Positions 60,301-64,000 of a DNA stretch of 64,000 nt are shown piece after piece. The stretch is from contig CAIIXF020000012.1 of assembly GCA_903813345.2 (NCBI GenBank), positions 10,498,432-10,562,431 on the forward strand, in the 5' to 3' direction. Below the pieces are notes generated by a model. The model was not told where the DNA came from and ran no database searches. It saw nothing but the letters and a program-made list of their open reading frames with translations. Each line of letters begins with the position of its first letter. Position 1 is the first letter of the stretch. The position numbers and the translations under genes are program-made. Source of the stretch: Owenia fusiformis. Lineage: Eukaryota > Annelida > Polychaeta > Sabellida > Oweniidae.

Positions 60301-62849
60301 TTGATACTGAGATTTATCAAGATGAAATAGGTGTCAAAATGTGTTTTTGGGGAAAAGGCGTTTTTACAAGAGAAATTCAAAAATTGAAATATATTTTTTT
60401 TAAATTCAACGTTAACAAATATAGTCTGATTGATTATAAAAAAGTGAGAAAAACTATTTTTTATCAATTTTGAGAGATTTTCGAAGCTGTTTGAGGTATT
60501 GTCTTTTGGTTTGTATCTTGCGAATTCAAAGGCACTTGAATTAACATTACTGGAAGGAGTTAAAACAGGGGGTTGCGGTTGGTGCGATTTCAACCCCACC
60601 CCAAAAATACAACGAAAAAGAGATGAGAGGTTTAGAATACTTTTTGAAGTTTCTAGCTCAATTTTGAAGGAGGTTGCACCAATTTTTAAAATACTACGAT
60701 CGCACCCCCCCCTCAGCTGGTTGAAAGCGGGCTACGGCCCTGCTATGTATACCCTTTGTTTTATGTATATTCCAGTTCATATGTTAGTTAATGAAAACAC
60801 CATATAATTATCTGTGATGTAGCGGATATCTACAATGAATATTTTAATGTATCCTCTATTACAAGAAGATACATGGTCGATGAAATTTGTAAAAATTGAT
60901 CATAAATAAATCAAATTATCACTAACACTGAAAGCATCACCATTAACAATGTTAATTGTTGATTCAAAAAGTATTTAATGTTAATAATTAGCAAAGATTT
61001 GAACTGCACAAATCTGTTATCATATTTGCACCCAGCAGTACATTTGATCCTAGATTTCCTACAGGAGTAATACGTTGGGCTCATTGGCACTGACCAATAA
61101 GCTTTGCTTTCCATTGGGCAGTGTATGTCTGGTGTGAATGTACATGTAGAACTCATGATTAATACTAGTGCATTTGATATATATTTTAATGTGATTTCCA
61201 CCTTAATTTCATAATTATTCTCATTAGTTTATTGACTGTAATTTCATTGGTATAATCAATTTTAAATATCAAGCATATTACGAAAACCTTTTGTGACAGG
61301 CTTAGCACCAAGTCATGATCAAGACCAAGTATCTTCTTAGCTTGGTACATCAAAATATCTCTTCTTAATTGCACTATTGTGTGTCTGTCTAGCTACAGGC
61401 TCTGTGTGAGATGATTTCTCAAGTAGAGGGGGAGGGGTCACAGAGGCTTGTAGCTAGACTACCTTTTTAACACATAATACAACGTGACTTGATTATTGGT
61501 TACTTACAGTATAGTAAAATAACCATTGGATGTATCAAATAAGCATGTACTTTTATGTGATCACAGACCTATAAATACAGTAGCCCCCTTATGAGAGAAT
61601 CTGAGGAGCAGACAAAGCTGCAATGCTGTAGTGTGATTCTGATTATTGGTTTACTAGTTCAGTAAAATTAATCAAAGCAGATTGAGTACTGTAATCTATG
61701 GATTTTTCAAAGCACTGGCACATGCCGAGCATCAAACAATTGACACATCGATAATAGCTGTTTTGGCATTTATGTGGGGATCAACACTGGTTGTATTGAT
61801 TGAACTAGTTAAGAAATGAGGAATGCTATACTAATTAATCGTCTAATTAGTGCCTTTCGACACCTCGTTCACCTTGGCAAATCTCACAAATCTTTTGTAA
61901 TGTATAAAGGATTATTTTGATACAGGTCTCTAGGGTGCTCGCCAAAATGTAAGAACTCTCTCTTTCTAGAGGCTTTTATTTGAAAATATTCTAGACTAAT
62001 ACTAGCTTTATACTTTTTAAAAAATAAATTTTAGTATGGCTAATTGAAAACCCTTGTTTTAGGAGGAGGTATGGGAAAGGGATTTTACCCTAACTCAATC
62101 ACTGACCACTACCGAAAAGCAGTTAAAGCAAGGCCCTTTGACTTACCAATACCTCGGCAGGCAAATGCGCTTTGGGGTGAATTCACCAGGCGATTTTATG
62201 ACGGCAAGTTCTATGGGAAAGCCCAAAATCTTTGCAAGGCTGTTACGGATGAATATAACAAAGCTTTGGAGAAGGTTGATGTTTTGATTATGCCAACGTG
62301 CAATTACAAAGCGCCGAAACTACCAGAATCGTCCATTGGTATCGATGGTAAGTAGAAAATAAGCAAAACACAATAATCATATTCATCATTTTTTATTCAT
62401 ATATTGTAATGTATTTTTTATGTCCAATTAACTCACTCCCTCTAACAATGTATTTGAGAATTTATTGATTTTATTCAATTAAAAGTCGCTTTAGACAGGA
62501 ACTTGATCGCACAGCCAAAATAACAAACGTTTAACAATTCAAACAGCAATGCTTGTGATATATTGACGTTGTCACTCAAAACGATCTATCCTTAACCCTA
62601 TTCATATCTTTTTCAAATTCACATCTTTTTCATATCCACATCTGTACATTTTCAGAGTTGCTTAGTGAAGGGATATCTATGGTAAAGAATACAGTTGCCG
62701 CAAACATCACTGGCCACCCCGCAATCTCGATTAACGTCGGCTACTCAGAGGGTTTACCAGTTGGTGCCTTGATAACAGGACGACATCATGAAGACGCCAT
62801 TGTCCTGCGAGTAGCCAAATCTTTGGAGAGCGGACTTAGATCGTCATAG
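54308..62849 (+). CDS. Amidase-signature hydrolase, copy E (nine exons, 511 aa)
   Basis: Exons: 54308-54443, 54536-54662, 57250-57422, 58015-58151, 58274-58546, 59064-59220, 59382-59435, 62063-62347 and 62656-62849 (TAG). All GT-AG and in frame. Lys110 ([12 protein letters not shown]), cis-Ser184 (GGSSSG) and Ser208 are present, but the oxyanion loop reads [13 protein letters not shown] Leu replaces the small residue (Gly or Ala) usual two positions before the nucleophile, which may alter or weaken catalysis. Introns 4 and 5 are almost identical to those of C, indicating a recent shared origin. The last exon ([13 protein letters not shown]) is of A type. Intron 2 holds a MITE and an RT fragment; intron 7 holds a tandem repeat. 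Expected to be cytosolic; substrate unknown. Confidence 0.9.
55202..55830 (-). mobile_element. MITE in intron 2 of copy E (same family as 25221-25761, opposite orientation)
   Basis: The ends GGTAAAGATTAAAAG / CTTTTAATCTTTACC and the repeated GTGGATTGGAT words match the copy C element. The interior matches in reverse orientation (CTGCTCTCCCTTGTAAATC here against GATTTACAAGGGAAAGCAG there). The flanking duplication is GTACATG (55193-55199 and 55832-55838), different from the copy C site. It is therefore an independent insertion. Confidence 0.75.
56100..57070 (-). pseudogene. 5'-truncated LINE RT fragment in intron 2 of copy E
   Basis: Minus-strand pieces read [16 protein letters not shown] and LNHYGIRGN (57055-56970), [32 protein letters not shown], then after a frame change [11 protein letters not shown] and [19 protein letters not shown] (56440-56370), and a final [10 protein letters not shown]-like end. 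This is the palm-to-C-terminal part of a jockey/CR1-type RT with frameshifts. It belongs to another LINE lineage than those at 44.6-53.9 kb. Confidence 0.75.
59529..60440 (+). repeat. Tandem repeat in intron 7 of copy E (about four units of 190-300 bp)
   Basis: TTTGACGAGCAGCTTAACCA starts units near 59535, 59791 and 60092; a fourth, truncated unit starts near 60280. Each has GGTAAAGGGTT, TTGATACTGAGATTT, CAAGATGAAATAGGTGTCAA and a GTTTTTGGGTAAAAA block. Unit lengths vary through indels. Confidence 0.8.
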
Positions 62850-63826
62850 GCTGTCACTGTATTTGCCAATGACATGTTTGGATGAACAAATGTCGGACTG
62901 GTTAATACTTTACGCATGGACTAACCCAAACATGAGGCAGGCGACTGCTTCACCAATACTTTACTGAATATTGTTTTTCAGATGTACTTACGATTTCGAA
63001 ATCCATTGTATTGTAACAAGATCATATTTAACTGTTATATAAATCAAATGCGAATAAGGAATAAAGAAAAGAGAATTAAGAGAAATGTGTTCAATTCATT
63101 TCGCCATATCAATATTTTTGATGAAAATTTTCGAAAAAATGATAATAGATGAAAATGATAAGTTTTTGAATTTACCCGGGATGATATCAATATCATCTCT
63201 GATATAATCGTTCTAATCCTGATATCATCCCTGTCCCAATCCAACGTAATTTATGTTCATAAAAACTCTGGGCAATATACATGTATCTTGAAATTCAGTG
63301 TATTTAGATTTATTTTTATAAAATAAATAATTCGCTACAGAGAAGTACCACAAGAGCTCAGGCAATACAATTGAAATAACAGTATAGCTCTTAATAAAAC
63401 GACCCCTTTCTATGGTACTCCGGACAGGTTGTATGATGCAGTCGTTTTTTTACTCTATATTTGCAATAGAACAACCATTCTTATTAAAATTTTCATATTT
63501 TATTCTGGAGACAATTTCCAACATGGAAAAAAAATATTTTAATGAAATTTCCCAATTTTATGATTTTGACGGGCTTTTTTAAAAAACACTACACTGTCAA
63601 TAAAATACAGGTTTTTGCTTGAACAATTGAACTTTTAACGTCATTTCAAATGTTGAATTTTCGGCCGCCTAAAGTCTTTCCAAATATATCTGTTGCCATA
63701 TTAATAATTATGGCTGATTATTGTTATTCACTTGAGTCATATTCAACATTATTGCATTGCATTCGGCCAATAAAAACTTGTTGCTCTGGGTCTCGTTTTG
63801 TGAAGCGTTCCCTAGATTGATCCCAG
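62850..63826. other. Spacer downstream of copy E
   Basis: Likely 3' UTR of E at the start, then AT-rich sequence with an ATGATATCA-rich imperfect palindrome near 63180-63230. No gene is seen before 63827. Confidence 0.45.
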
Positions 63827-64000
63827 ATAGAGGAGGTCAATCTTCTTGTCCACGGACATGAGTTCAACCTGATCGAACTGTTCAATACTGTCCAAAATGA
63901 AGTAAAACATTACGAATCTCCAATTTCAAATATTCTTGGCATTAGATCCTTCAGGGATGTTAATATAACTGTGTCAAATCTTATCATAAATTGTCAGGGA
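63827..64000 (+). CDS. Possible partial exon running off the window
   Basis: After GATCCCAG at 63819-63826 (acceptor-like), 58 codons stay open to the window end: IEEVNLLVHGHEFNLIELF...NILGIRSFRDVNITV.... The codon use looks protein-like compared with the AT-rich flank. I do not recognise the protein. It is not related to the amidases. It could be the first exon in view of the next gene or a transposon remnant. Confidence 0.35.
   Translation, partial: MEEVNLLVHGHEFNLIELFNTVQNEVKHYESPISNILGIRSFRDVNITVSNLIINCQG

Overview
This is a low-GC, intron-rich, transposon-rich animal genome window. Multi-exon genes with GT-AG introns, CR1/L2- and L1/I-like LINEs, TTAA- and 8-bp-TSD MITEs and frequent TACATGTA-type palindromes point to a marine invertebrate. 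A mollusc or another lophotrochozoan seems likely, but the species cannot be fixed from sequence alone.

The backbone is a head-to-tail, all-plus-strand tandem array of amidase-signature (AS) hydrolase genes with one shared nine-exon structure: copy A (last six exons, 112-2518, 5' part off the window), B (17679-23503, one-base deletion in exon 1), C (24064-28980), D (31043-42416), an orphan first exon (54014-54149), and E (54308-62849). All splice phases agree between copies. C and E each encode 511 aa and D 505 aa. The proteins keep the AS Lys / cis-Ser / Ser triad (Lys110, Ser184, Ser208 in C and E) and resemble bacterial enantioselective amidases more than animal FAAH or GatA. The oxyanion-loop residue differs between copies: Gly in A and C, Ala in B and D, Leu in E. 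Copy C looks like a mosaic of an A/E-type 5' part and a B/D-type 3' end.

Between and inside the genes lie mobile elements. From 6.4 to 11.6 kb is a decayed DNA transposon with inverted ends and a broken gene, itself hit by a TTAA-flanked foldback MITE. From 11.8 to 13.2 kb is a LINE endonuclease fragment with a 2A-like motif, and from 15.3 to 17.2 kb a decayed zinc-finger/coiled-coil gene. Intron 5 of D holds a 6.6-kb element with near-identical 1.34-kb inverted arms that contain tRNA-like sequences. From 43.3 to 44.4 kb a hAT-like MITE sits inside the arm of an older palindrome. From 44.6 to 53.9 kb a plus-strand LINE, whose RT has lost its catalytic core by an in-frame deletion, is split by a 5.3-kb minus-strand two-ORF LINE that appears intact. 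Introns 2 of C and E carry independent insertions of one MITE family, and intron 2 of E also holds a minus-strand RT fragment.

The amidases are probably cytosolic (no N-terminal signal or membrane segment). They share a short conserved upstream block, so they are likely co-regulated but separately transcribed. The array shows ongoing birth and death: unequal exchange, a frameshift, probable gene conversion, and active-site drift in single copies.
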